Assembly (NCBI GenBank): GCA_009705675.1
Contig: WLSX01000001.1
Location: 1-36,098, forward strand
DNA: 36,098 nt
DNA from: Actinomycetota bacterium
GTDB lineage: Bacteria > Actinomycetota > Actinomycetes > Nanopelagicales > Nanopelagicaceae
Direction of reading: 5' to 3'
Positions 29,207 through 36,098 of the stretch are shown here, one piece after another. Under the pieces are notes generated by a model that was not told where the DNA came from, did no database searches, and saw only the letters and a program-made list of their open reading frames with translations. A program made the position numbers and the translations under genes. How positions within the stretch are numbered: position 1 is the first letter of the stretch; every line of letters begins with the position of its first letter.

Positions 29207-29470
29207 CCTTTTACGCTTTGGGTTAAATATTGTTTCTTTCTTTATTGTTTCCCGCCCAGCATTTGCTGCGATTACTGCAATATAAGGCAAGGTAAGTGCT
29301 CCAACTAGAGCAATCCATCTAAATGGGCTTGGCAGTACAACTGTCAAAATAAAGCAAGCAGTTCTAATCATCATTGAAATAAAATATCTACGTTGTCTTG
29401 CTGATTGGTCAGAGGTTAAACCAACAGTGGCGTCGGTAATCGATTGCGTTGTAGGTTTTCTCTTTTTCAT
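29198..29470 (-). CDS. DUF3099 family small membrane protein
   Basis: This 90-residue protein matches the actinobacterial DUF3099 family by its layout: a short tail with QSITDATVGLTSDQSARQRRY, two membrane helices (ISMMIRTACFILTVVL and WIALVGALTLPYIAVIAANA), the conserved AANAGR element, and a basic C-terminus (NPKRKRLN). Function is unknown for the family. It lies downstream of the uraA terminator on the same strand, so it probably has its own promoter in the short gap 29471-29504; none stands out. Its last nine bases overlap the end of the convergent ABC transporter gene. Confidence 0.85.
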   Translation of the reverse strand: MKKRKPTTQSITDATVGLTSDQSARQRRYFISMMIRTACFILTVVLPSPFRWIALVGALTLPYIAVIAANAGRETIKKETIFNPKRKRLN

Positions 29471-29504
29471 CTATTAAGAGTAGTCGATGTAATTTATTAA
29501 GCAA

Positions 29505-29545
29505 TAAAAAATGAGGTGGCTCACCGAAAAGTGAGCCACCTCATT
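29505..29545 (-). terminator. Strong rho-independent terminator after the permease gene
   Basis: A perfect 15-bp stem is formed by 29510-29524 (AATGAGGTGGCTCAC) and 29531-29545, with a six-base loop. Read on the minus strand the stem is followed by a run of six T (29506-29511 on the plus strand are A). It therefore ends transcription from the permease gene. In the plus direction the flanking sequence is only loosely T-rich. Confidence 0.92.
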
Positions 29546-29556
29546 CGATTTATTAT

Positions 29557-30813
29557 TTAGCGGGTAGTTCCTCTTGCTTTAGCGATTCGACTTAGAATCT
29601 GATAACCAAATACAGCCATTACAGTTGCATTGATAATTCCACTAAATGTGTAATCACCGCGAGTCCAAGCCATATCTGAGATACCAATAATTAGAGATGA
29701 AGCTGCGATGTATAGGTTTACTGGATCAGAAAAGTTAACTCTGCCATCAATCCAGATTCGAGCACCCAATACGCCGATCATTCCAAATAATGCAACAGTA
29801 ACTCCACCTTTAACTCCAGCAGGAGTTGCAGAGAGTACTGCTCCAAATTTTGGTGAAAGTGCTAGAACAATCGCGCCGACACCAGCAAAGATGTAAGCAA
29901 GAGTTGAGTAAACTCGACTTGCAGCCATCACGCCAATATTTTCAGCATAGGTTGTAGTACCAGAACCGCCGCCAAGTCCAGCAAGGGTAGTTGCTGCACC
30001 ATCTGCAATTAAGGCATTGCCTATTTGATCATCTAGGTTCTTACCAGTCATTGCCGCAACCGCTTTAACGTGACCAACGTTTTCTGCAATTAGAACCAAT
30101 ACAACTGGAAGGAATAACAGCATTGCGCTGCTATCAAATGTTGGCGATGTGAATGAAGGCATTGCAAATAATTTCGCTGCCTTTACTCCAGAAAAATCAA
30201 CATCTCCCATAGCAGCAGCAGCTGCATAACCAATTACTAATCCAGCAAAGATGCTGATTCTGCCAAGAAATCCTCGGAAGAATGCTGAAATGAATCCAAT
30301 AGAAAATAGAGTGATTAAGCCAACTCTTTGTCCCTGCATGAAATCATTTTTTGCCGCTCCAGCTAGATTTAGTCCGATCACCATCACGATAGTTCCGGTA
30401 ACAACTGGCGGTAAGAATGTATCGATCCAGTTAGTTCCAGCTGCCTTGGCGATGAATCCAACAACTGCAAGCAGTACGCCGGCGGCAACAATTCCACCTA
30501 ATGCAGCGGGAATTCCACCAGAGGTCTTTGCTGCTGCAACTGGGGCAAGAAAGGCAAAAGAAGAACCAAGATAGCTTGGTAATCTATTCTGCGTGATTAC
30601 AATAAATAGGAGTGTGCCAATACCAGAGAAGAACAGAGTGGTAGTAGGTGAGAATCCAGTAATAATTGGCACAAGGAAAGTTGCACCAAACATTGCTGCG
30701 ATATGTTGAATGCCCATACCAAAGGTACGTGGCCAAGATAGTCGTTCATCTATTGATACAACTTCTCCAGGTTGTATCTGTTTTCCATTTCCATGAAGTT
30801 TCCAACTAAGCAT
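29557..30813 (-). CDS. uraA: Uracil/xanthine permease, NCS2 family (UraA-like)
   Basis: This is a nucleobase transporter of the NCS2 (NAT) family, a proton symporter in the cytoplasmic membrane. The 418 residues are hydrophobic with about 14 helices. Key positions of the E. coli UraA site are recognisable at nearly the same numbers: E244 and H248 in IAENVGHVKA, and E291 in GTTTYAENIGVMA; the early motif GIQHIAAMFGATFLVP is at 34-49. Uracil is more likely than xanthine because of the UraA-like residues, but this is not certain. The ribosome-binding site AAGGAG (30819-30824, minus strand) is strong. Salvage of nucleobases suits a streamlined planktonic cell. Confidence 0.9.
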   Translation of the reverse strand: MLSWKLHGNGKQIQPGEVVSIDERLSWPRTFGMGIQHIAAMFGATFLVPIITGFSPTTTLFFSGIGTLLFIVITQNRLPSYLGSSFAFLAPVAAAKTSGGIPAALGGIVAAGVLLAVVGFIAKAAGTNWIDTFLPPVVTGTIVMVIGLNLAGAAKNDFMQGQRVGLITLFSIGFISAFFRGFLGRISIFAGLVIGYAAAAAMGDVDFSGVKAAKLFAMPSFTSPTFDSSAMLLFLPVVLVLIAENVGHVKAVAAMTGKNLDDQIGNALIADGAATTLAGLGGGSGTTTYAENIGVMAASRVYSTLAYIFAGVGAIVLALSPKFGAVLSATPAGVKGGVTVALFGMIGVLGARIWIDGRVNFSDPVNLYIAASSLIIGISDMAWTRGDYTFSGIINATVMAVFGYQILSRIAKARGTTR

Positions 30814-30832
30814 TTAGGCTCCTTAATTGTTC

Positions 30833-30855
30833 GCACAGCCCAATCTGAGATGTGC
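30833..30855. promoter_or_regulatory. Dyad in the leader of the uracil permease gene
   Basis: A perfect 5-bp inverted repeat GCACA...TGTGC (30833-30837 and 30851-30855) encloses the palindrome ATCTGAGAT (30843-30851). It lies eight bases upstream of the permease ribosome-binding site. It could be an operator or a leader hairpin. It lacks the known PyrR RNA-binding loop sequence, so no regulator is assigned. Confidence 0.3.
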
Positions 30856-30999
30856 ATTTCAGGCCCAAAGGGGGTGGGTATTAAATAAAAAGAATAGAAC
30901 TGGAAACCATATTTACTCGTAGGTAAGGGCTTATTTTGCAATAAATCTGACTTTTTTTACCAGGCTTACGCTCAATTTCCTGCCTGCGAAAGCATTGGG

Positions 31000-31005
31000 T
31001 AGTAT
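31000..31005 (+). promoter_or_regulatory. Possible -10 element for infC
   Basis: TAGTAT at 31000-31005 resembles a -10 box, but no convincing -35 box lies 16-18 bases upstream. If used, transcription would start near 31012 and give infC a leader of about 120 bases that contains the hairpins listed next. The remaining gap 30856-30999 is AT-rich and holds no gene I can support. Confidence 0.25.
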
Positions 31006-31040
31006 TTGCCAATCAAGTGGATGCATACGCTCCCACCTAC

Positions 31041-31122
31041 TTCGCTTCGGCGGACTGGTTGCTTCTTATGAAGTGCGGCTGTTTTTCGCTTGTGTAATGC
31101 CTTAACAATCTAGCGAAACAGC
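31041..31122 (+). promoter_or_regulatory. Structured infC leader with hairpin against the ribosome-binding site
   Basis: Two hairpins are visible. The first is a small UUCG tetraloop (CGC-TTCG-GCG at 31043-31052). The second is larger: GCTG (31078-31081) and TTTCGCT (31084-31090) pair with AGCGAAA and CAGC (31112-31122), an 11-bp stem with a two-base T bulge and a 21-base loop. It ends one base before the AAGGAG site of infC, so folding should affect ribosome loading. Confidence 0.5.
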
Positions 31123-31130
31123 AAGGAGAA

Positions 31131-31694
31131 ATTATCAGCACAGAACCACGAATTAATGATCGAATTCGCGTTCCTGAAGTTCGGTTGATTGGTTATGACG
31201 GTGAACAGCTTGGCGTAACAGCAATAGATAAAGCGCTCAAGTTATCTGAGGAGATCGGTTTAGATCTCGTAGAAATTTCACCAGATGCTAATCCGCCGGT
31301 CTGCAAAATCATGGATTTCGGAAAGTATAAGTACGAAATTGCGCAGAAAGCTAGGGAAGCAAGACAAAATCAGACACACATTGTTGTGAAAGAGATGCGA
31401 CTTCGACCAAAAATCGAACCACATGATTACGAGACAAAACGTACTCATATTGAACGATTTTTATTAGGTGGCGACAAGGTGAAGGTAACTATTCAGTTTC
31501 GTGGTCGTGAGCAATCTCGACCAGAGATGGGATATCGGTTATTGCAAAAGATTGCGGAAGAGTTAGCTGAAGTAGCGATTGTGGAGTTTGCGCCAAAGCA
31601 AGAGGGGCGCAATATGACAATGGTACTTGGGCCAGCTAAGAAGCCAGGTTCTGCAAAGAAAGCAGCACCAAAGGAAACAGCTCCACAAAAATAG
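31131..31694 (+). CDS. infC: Translation initiation factor IF-3 (non-AUG start)
   Basis: IF-3 keeps 30S subunits free and checks the start codon and initiator tRNA. The conserved N-terminus [20 protein letters not shown] is in frame only if translation begins at ATT 31131 or ATC 31134. The frame is closed by TAA at 31095-31097 and has no ATG, GTG or TTG before the leucine codon at 31185, which lies inside the conserved domain. AAGGAG (31123-31128) is two bases before ATT and five before ATC; spacing favours ATC, precedent in E. coli favours ATT. The product is about 187 residues, with [20 protein letters not shown] and a Lys/Ala/Pro-rich tail. A rare start fits IF-3 autoregulation. First gene of the operon to pheT. 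Confidence 0.93.
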   Translation: MISTEPRINDRIRVPEVRLIGYDGEQLGVTAIDKALKLSEEIGLDLVEISPDANPPVCKIMDFGKYKYEIAQKAREARQNQTHIVVKEMRLRPKIEPHDYETKRTHIERFLLGGDKVKVTIQFRGREQSRPEMGYRLLQKIAEELAEVAIVEFAPKQEGRNMTMVLGPAKKPGSAKKAAPKETAPQK

Positions 31695-31726
31695 TTTTAG
31701 AAGAGAAATTCAACAGGAGGTAAGAG

Positions 31727-31924
31727 ATGCCAAAGATGAAGACTCATAGTGGCGCGAAGAAACGCTTTCGTGTTACTGGATCCGGAAAGATCATGCACGA
31801 GCGTGCTGGCAAGCGCCACCTGCTTGAACGCAAATCATCAAGATTAACTCGTCGCTTAAGTGGCGATGTTGCAGCTAAAGCACCAAACGCATTCGCAGCC
31901 AAGCGCATGCTCGGTTTGAAGTAA
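31727..31924 (+). CDS. rpmI: 50S ribosomal protein L35
   Basis: L35 is a small basic protein of the large ribosomal subunit. The 65-residue sequence begins [20 protein letters not shown], the family hallmark, and continues with [21 protein letters not shown]; its length is normal. An AGGAGG ribosome-binding site, the strongest in this operon, lies in the 32 bases after infC. The order infC-rpmI-rplT is nearly universal in bacteria. Confidence 0.98.
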   Translation: MPKMKTHSGAKKRFRVTGSGKIMHERAGKRHLLERKSSRLTRRLSGDVAAKAPNAFAAKRMLGLK

Positions 31925-31935
31925 GGGAGAGATAA

Positions 31936-32298
31936 ATGGCTAGAGTAAAACGTGGTGTACATGCGGCGAAGAAGCGCCGTACAACTTTAGAACGTGCTTC
32001 CGGTTACCGTGGGCAACGATCACGTCTTTTTTCAAAGGCAAAAGAGCAGGTAACTCACTCTCTCGTTTATGCATTTAATGATCGTAAGGATAAGAAAGGC
32101 GATTTCCGTCGTCTTTGGATCCAACGTATCAATGCTGCTGCACGAGCAAATGGCATGACATACAACCGTTTGATTCAAGGTCTAAAGACTGCTGGTGTTG
32201 AGGTTGATCGCCGCGTACTTTCTGAGCTTGCAACAAATGATCCAGCAGCCTTCTCAAAATTAGTTGAGATTGCTCGCAAAAATGTTGTAACTGCATAA
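31936..32298 (+). CDS. rplT: 50S ribosomal protein L20
   Basis: L20 binds 23S rRNA early in assembly of the large subunit, and in several bacteria also represses its own operon by binding the mRNA. The 120 residues begin [20 protein letters not shown], with [39 protein letters not shown] and [17 protein letters not shown] following. Length is typical. The start is preceded by AGGGAGAG, 11 bases after rpmI. A perfect inverted repeat three bases after the stop covers the next start codon. Confidence 0.98.
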   Translation: MARVKRGVHAAKKRRTTLERASGYRGQRSRLFSKAKEQVTHSLVYAFNDRKDKKGDFRRLWIQRINAAARANGMTYNRLIQGLKTAGVEVDRRVLSELATNDPAAFSKLVEIARKNVVTA

Positions 32299-32300
32299 TT

Positions 32301-32324
32301 ATCTCTAATTAGAAAGTTAGAGAT
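32301..32324 (+). promoter_or_regulatory. Hairpin covering the tsnR start region
   Basis: ATCTCTAA (32301-32308) and TTAGAGAT (32317-32324) form a perfect 8-bp inverted repeat with an eight-base loop. The right arm includes the first two bases of the tsnR ATG. No T run follows, so it is not a terminator. It could restrain initiation of tsnR or be a processing or protein-binding site just after rplT. Confidence 0.55.
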
Positions 32325-33138
32325 GGAAAACATTACGAGCCTTAATTCGCCGCACATTGAGCGAGTTAAGGCTCTTATTGGTTCTAGAGGTAAGAAAAAT
32401 CGGGAATTAGAAAATACTTTTGTGGCAGAAGGAATACAGGTTGTCCGTGAGGCGCTCTCCTCGAAAATGCCTGAGGGTTTAGCGGTAAAGAAGGTTTATG
32501 TAACCGAAGAAGGTTTAAGTAGGTTATCTGCAGATATTGGGGATGCGGTACTTTCTAAATTTGAAATTATTCAAGTTAGTGACCAAGTTATGAATGCAAT
32601 GGCTGACTCAGAGTCACCCCAAGGTATTCTTGCTCTTTGTTCAACTAAGTCATTAAAAATGTCTGATCTATGGGAAATGAAACCAAGGCGAGTAGCATTT
32701 TTTTGGCAAATCCAAGATCCAGGTAATGCCGGGACAGTAATTCGGACCGCCGATGCATGTGGCTTTGATGCCGTTGTTTTATCATCTGAAAGCGTAGATA
32801 TTTTCAACCCAAAAACAGTAAGAGCAACGGTTGGCTCTCTTTGGCATATTCCAGTGATTGCAGATGTAAAAATTGAGGATTTTATTGAACAAGCGCGTAG
32901 TAATAATCTTGAAATGTTTGCATTGACTGGTGATGGAAAGCAACAATTTACAGCTGATTTTGTTGGCAAAGTAAAGGACAAACCTTCAGTATGGATATTT
33001 GGAAATGAAGCTCGTGGGTTGCCAGATCTAACCTCAGATCTACACACCGTAGCAATCCCGATGAAGGGCTTTGCTGAGTCATTAAATGTGGCAAGTGCTG
33101 CGGCAATTGTCCTGCATTCTGTTGGGCTCTCCTTATAG
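32323..33138 (+). CDS. SpoU/TrmH-family RNA 2'-O-methyltransferase
   Basis: This is an S-adenosylmethionine-dependent ribose methyltransferase of the SPOUT class, at the place of tsnR between rplT and pheS. The 271-residue protein has an N-terminal L30e-like substrate-binding part (about 1-100) and the knotted domain with QDPGNAGTVIRTADACGFDA (near 130), IFGNEARGLP (near 225) and IPMKGFAESLNVASAAAIVL (near 246), which are the three SpoU motifs. The likely target is a 23S rRNA nucleotide, but the exact site cannot be told from sequence. It is best called RlmB/TsnR-like. A hairpin overlies its start, and its own end forms a hairpin with the pheS ribosome-binding site. Confidence 0.92.
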   Translation: MENITSLNSPHIERVKALIGSRGKKNRELENTFVAEGIQVVREALSSKMPEGLAVKKVYVTEEGLSRLSADIGDAVLSKFEIIQVSDQVMNAMADSESPQGILALCSTKSLKMSDLWEMKPRRVAFFWQIQDPGNAGTVIRTADACGFDAVVLSSESVDIFNPKTVRATVGSLWHIPVIADVKIEDFIEQARSNNLEMFALTGDGKQQFTADFVGKVKDKPSVWIFGNEARGLPDLTSDLHTVAIPMKGFAESLNVASAAAIVLHSVGLSL

Positions 33139-33148
33139 AATAAGGAGA
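33128..33148 (+). promoter_or_regulatory. Hairpin sequestering the pheS ribosome-binding site
   Basis: TCTCCTTAT (33128-33136) and ATAAGGAGA (33140-33148) form a perfect 9-bp inverted repeat with a three-base loop. The right arm contains the AAGGAG of pheS (33142-33147); the left arm is the last codons of the methyltransferase gene, and its TAG stop (33136-33138) lies at the loop. A ribosome ending there would open the stem, so pheS translation should be coupled to the upstream gene. Confidence 0.7.
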
Positions 33149-33150
33149 TT

Positions 33151-34167
33151 ATGTCGTTACAACAAGGGCAAATAGCGAGCGACTTAGCTCTAGCCTTAAA
33201 GGCGATCTCATCAGCAACTCATCTTGAGGATCTTAAACAAATAAAAATTGATCATGTTGGTGATAAGTCTGCTTTAGCCAAAGCTAATCAAGCATTGGCA
33301 ACAATTGAAGCATCCCAGCGAGCAGAGTTTGGGAAATTAATAGGAAGTGCAAGAGCTGAAGTAAATCAAGCCTTTGAGAAGAAAAGCAACGAATTAGCAG
33401 ACATTAGGGATTCTATAGTTTTACTTACCGAAAAGGTTGATGTCACTCTTCCTGGTCGTCGTACCTTAAAAGGTGGACTTCATCCATTAACAATTCTTAC
33501 AAATGAAATCTCAGATCTTTTTATTGGACTTGGGTATAAAGTTGCAGAAGGACCTGAATTAGAGTCTGAATGGCTTAACTTTGATGCATTAAATATTCCA
33601 GCAGATCATCCCGCGAGAACCATGCAGGACACATTCTTCGTCGAACCATTAGATGCAAAGTTGGTTTTACGTACTCATACTTCACCAGTTCAGATTCGAA
33701 CCATGTTGGAACAAAATCCGCCGATCTATGTGATTTGCCCAGGTAAGACCTATCGAGCTGATGAGCTTGATGCGACTCATACACCAGTATTCCACCAGGT
33801 TGAAGGATTGGTAATTGATGAAGGCATAACAATGGCAGATTTAAAGGGCACATTGGATTACTTTGCAAAATCCATTTTTGGTAGTGAGGTAACAACAAGA
33901 TTGCGCCCTTCATTTTTCCCATTTACAGAACCATCAGCTGAAGTAGATATATTTTTTAATGGCCGCTGGATTGAATGGGGCGGCTGTGGGATGGTCAATG
34001 AGAAAGTTTTAACTGCTTGTGGCGTTGATACTAAGAAATATTCTGGATTTGCATTTGGTATGGGATTAGAAAGAACACTTATGGTTAAACATGGCATCAC
34101 TGATATGCATGACATTGTTGAAGGTGATGTGCGATTCACACAAAGTTTTGGAGTCGGCAAGAGATGA
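33151..34167 (+). CDS. pheS: Phenylalanyl-tRNA synthetase alpha chain
   Basis: PheS is the catalytic subunit of the alpha2-beta2 enzyme that charges tRNA-Phe. The 338-residue protein has an N-terminal coiled-coil arm (about 1-90) that contacts tRNA, then the class II core. Visible parts are GLGYKVAEGPELESEWLNFD, HPARTMQDTFFV, LRTHTSPVQIRTM, and motif 2 near FPFTEPSAEVDIFF. Motif 3 is GFAFGMGLERTLMVKHGI. All expected elements are present. Its stop overlaps the pheT start by four bases (ATGA), which keeps the subunits balanced. The AAGGAG site is held in a hairpin with the preceding gene. Confidence 0.98.
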   Translation: MSLQQGQIASDLALALKAISSATHLEDLKQIKIDHVGDKSALAKANQALATIEASQRAEFGKLIGSARAEVNQAFEKKSNELADIRDSIVLLTEKVDVTLPGRRTLKGGLHPLTILTNEISDLFIGLGYKVAEGPELESEWLNFDALNIPADHPARTMQDTFFVEPLDAKLVLRTHTSPVQIRTMLEQNPPIYVICPGKTYRADELDATHTPVFHQVEGLVIDEGITMADLKGTLDYFAKSIFGSEVTTRLRPSFFPFTEPSAEVDIFFNGRWIEWGGCGMVNEKVLTACGVDTKKYSGFAFGMGLERTLMVKHGITDMHDIVEGDVRFTQSFGVGKR

Positions 34168-36098
34168 AAATTCCGTTAAGTTGGTTGCGTGAGTATGTAA
34201 GTATTCCTGCAAAATTAAATGCGGAGCAAATAGCACAAGCATTCGTGAAAGTTGGGTTTGAGGTTGAGCAAATTGAATATCAGGGCAAGGATTTAAAGGG
34301 CCCGCTACTTGTCGGCAAGGTTATATCGATAGAAGAGCTATCTGGTCATAAAAAACCAATTAGATATGTTGGCTTAGATCTGGGAGAGAAAAAAACGAGA
34401 TTTGTGATTTGTGGTGCTCGTAATTTTAAGGTTAATGATCTAGTCGTTGTCGCTATTCCTGGCGCGGTTTTACCAGGAAATTTTGCAATCTCTGCCAGAG
34501 AAACTTACGGCAAAGTCAGTGACGGCATGATTTGTTCTGCAAAAGAACTTGGAATTAGTGATGATCATGCTGGAATTATTGTTTTACCTGAGGGCAAAGT
34601 TGGATCTGACGCTGTAGCTCTTTTAGATATCTCTGATGTTATTTTCGATATTGCTATTAACCCAGATCGTGGATATGCAATGTCGGTACGGGGCTTAGCA
34701 AGAGAGCTTGCTGGCTCTCTTAACGCTAAATATGTTGATCCAGCTGATACAAAAATCGCCAAAAAACTCAATGTGATAAAAAGCAGTAAGGCTGTATCTG
34801 TCAAAATTGAAGATAAGAGTGGTGCAGATCAAATATTTATAAGAACTCTTGCAAATGTAAATATTAAAAAACCAACTCCAATTTGGATGAGCCGGCGTAT
34901 AGAAAAATGCGGAATGCGCTCAATATCTCTGGCAGTTGATATAACTAATTATGTAATGCTTGAGTTAGGTCAACCTCTTCATGCATTTGATGCTGATCTG
35001 ATTGATGGCGGACTTCGAGTAGTTAGAGCGGGTAAGTTTTCAAAATTAACTACCCTAGATAAAGTCGAACGAAAATTAAGCCCCGATAACTTACTTATCG
35101 CAGATTCAAAATCAGCTCTAGCATTGGCCGGAACTATGGGTGGCCTTGCATCTGAGGTAACAAATTCGACAACCCGGATTGCGCTAGAGGCTGCGCATTT
35201 TGATCCAATGAGTATTGCTAAAAACTCACGGTTTCATAAATTATCTAGTGAGGCATCCAGAAGAATTGAACGTAATACCGATCCAGCGTTAGCTGAGATC
35301 GCATCGGCAAGGGCTGCATCTTTATTAGTCGATCTAGCCGGTGCGGAATATGTTGGAACAGCTCAAGCGGTCGTGACAATAAAGAAGCGCAAAGCAAAGA
35401 TTTCAATCACGCAGATCTCAAAATTCATTGGATACAACTACACAGTAAAGCAAGTAAAGGATGCACTCTCATTGATTGGTTGCAAGGTAAGTGGAAGTTC
35501 TGCAGTGTTAACTGTTGAGGTACCTACCTGGCGTCCAGATTTAATAACTGCGGCAGACTTCTCAGAGGAGATTGCGCGATTAAATGGATATGAAGTGATT
35601 CCATCACGTTTACCGATTGGTAAATCTGGTGGCGGGCTTACCCAGATGCAGTATCGAAAACGCCAGATTGCAACCATGCTTGCAGATCAGGGATTTTCTG
35701 AAGTTATTAATTATCCATTTGTTAGCCAAGAGATGGTAGATCTACTCGGCTTTACTGGCGATCGAGCAAAATCATTCCGAATTGCCAATCCAATGTCTGA
35801 AGATTTTCCATTACTTCGTACTCATTTAATCCCAGGCCTCCTAACTACACTCAGTCGCAACATCGGCCGAGGCGGTAAGGATTTAGCATTATTTGAAATC
35901 GGCACAGTTTTTAGAAATTCCACTCCATTAGGTAAAGCAGTTTTACCAGCTATTGATAAGCGGCCAACTGCAAAGGCAGTCTCTGATATTTATGCAGGAG
36001 TTCCAAAGCAAATGCTCTTTGTGGGCGCAGTAGCAGCCGGAGAGAAAATACTTAGTAACTGGCAAGGGAGCGGACAACCTTTTATTTGGAGTGATGCA
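34164..36098 (+). CDS. pheT: Phenylalanyl-tRNA synthetase beta chain (3' end outside window)
   Basis: PheT is the partner of PheS and carries tRNA recognition and editing domains. The frame is open without a stop from ATG 34164 to the last base, giving 645 residues; bacterial PheT is usually about 800, so the C-terminal part with the anticodon-binding FDX-ACB domain is outside. Seen in order are the N-terminal MKIPLSWLREYV, an EMAP-type tRNA-binding domain at about 40-150 (GARNFKVNDLVVVAIPGAVLP, DGMICSAKELG), the B3/B4 editing region (DITNYVMLELGQPLHAFDAD), the B5 domain (VEVPTWRPDL, EIARLNGYEVIP) and the start of the catalytic-like core (NPMSEDFPLLRTHLIPGLL). Confidence 0.97.
   Translation, partial: MKIPLSWLREYVSIPAKLNAEQIAQAFVKVGFEVEQIEYQGKDLKGPLLVGKVISIEELSGHKKPIRYVGLDLGEKKTRFVICGARNFKVNDLVVVAIPGAVLPGNFAISARETYGKVSDGMICSAKELGISDDHAGIIVLPEGKVGSDAVALLDISDVIFDIAINPDRGYAMSVRGLARELAGSLNAKYVDPADTKIAKKLNVIKSSKAVSVKIEDKSGADQIFIRTLANVNIKKPTPIWMSRRIEKCGMRSISLAVDITNYVMLELGQPLHAFDADLIDGGLRVVRAGKFSKLTTLDKVERKLSPDNLLIADSKSALALAGTMGGLASEVTNSTTRIALEAAHFDPMSIAKNSRFHKLSSEASRRIERNTDPALAEIASARAASLLVDLAGAEYVGTAQAVVTIKKRKAKISITQISKFIGYNYTVKQVKDALSLIGCKVSGSSAVLTVEVPTWRPDLITAADFSEEIARLNGYEVIPSRLPIGKSGGGLTQMQYRKRQIATMLADQGFSEVINYPFVSQEMVDLLGFTGDRAKSFRIANPMSEDFPLLRTHLIPGLLTTLSRNIGRGGKDLALFEIGTVFRNSTPLGKAVLPAIDKRPTAKAVSDIYAGVPKQMLFVGAVAAGEKILSNWQGSGQPFIWSDA

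Noticed and set aside
30833..30855. PyrR RNA-binding site or purine riboswitch in the permease leader
   Set aside because: The characteristic PyrR loop sequence and the purine riboswitch junction are not present; only a simple dyad is seen.
30926..30958. Terminator upstream of infC ending in a run of seven T
   Set aside because: The only stem before the T run is a weak 5-bp A-T hairpin (TTATT/AATAA) separated from it by several bases, so it is not convincing.

Overview
This window reads as a stretch of core chromosome from a low-GC, streamlined actinobacterium. RbpA, WhiA, a DUF3099 protein, an actinobacterial-type ribosomal protein S1 and a sufR-sufB-sufD-Rieske-sufC-sufS-sufU-sufT operon together point to Actinomycetota. 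AT-rich codon use, very short intergenic gaps, frequent 1-4 base stop/start overlaps and gene loss inside normally conserved blocks suggest a planktonic freshwater lineage such as Nanopelagicales (acI). The lineage is an inference from style and gene order, not a database match.

Layout. (1) Positions 2-11640, plus strand: the end of rpsA with a terminator, then coaE, all three excinuclease genes (uvrB, uvrA, uvrC) and the rapZ-yvcK-whiA trio. (2) 11724-15387, plus: lower glycolysis (gap, pgk, tpiA), secG and rbpA. (3) 15389-20928, minus: ctaA-tkt-tal-pgi, a tightly overlapping operon for heme A synthesis and the non-oxidative pentose phosphate pathway. (4) 21051-27303, plus: the SUF iron-sulfur assembly operon led by its repressor SufR, with a close match to a SufR operator on the sufR start codon. 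(5) 27335-30813: an ABC half-transporter, a DUF3099 membrane protein and a UraA-type nucleobase permease with a strong terminator. (6) 31131-36098, plus: infC-rpmI-rplT-tsnR-pheS-pheT, with pheT cut by the window end.

The genes form a housekeeping cluster: DNA repair, central carbon metabolism, Fe-S assembly and translation. I found no mobile element, CRISPR array, prophage, complete tRNA or rRNA, and no clear new multi-gene system. The observations most worth attention are regulatory: infC has no ATG, GTG or TTG start and must begin at ATT or ATC behind a structured leader; perfect inverted repeats cover the ribosome-binding site of pheS and the start codon of tsnR; a SufR-like operator overlaps the sufR start; a dyad lies in the gap leader; and a tRNA D-arm look-alike lies in front of secG. 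At the gene-content level, zwf-opcA-pgl and ctaB are missing from places where related actinobacteria often carry them.
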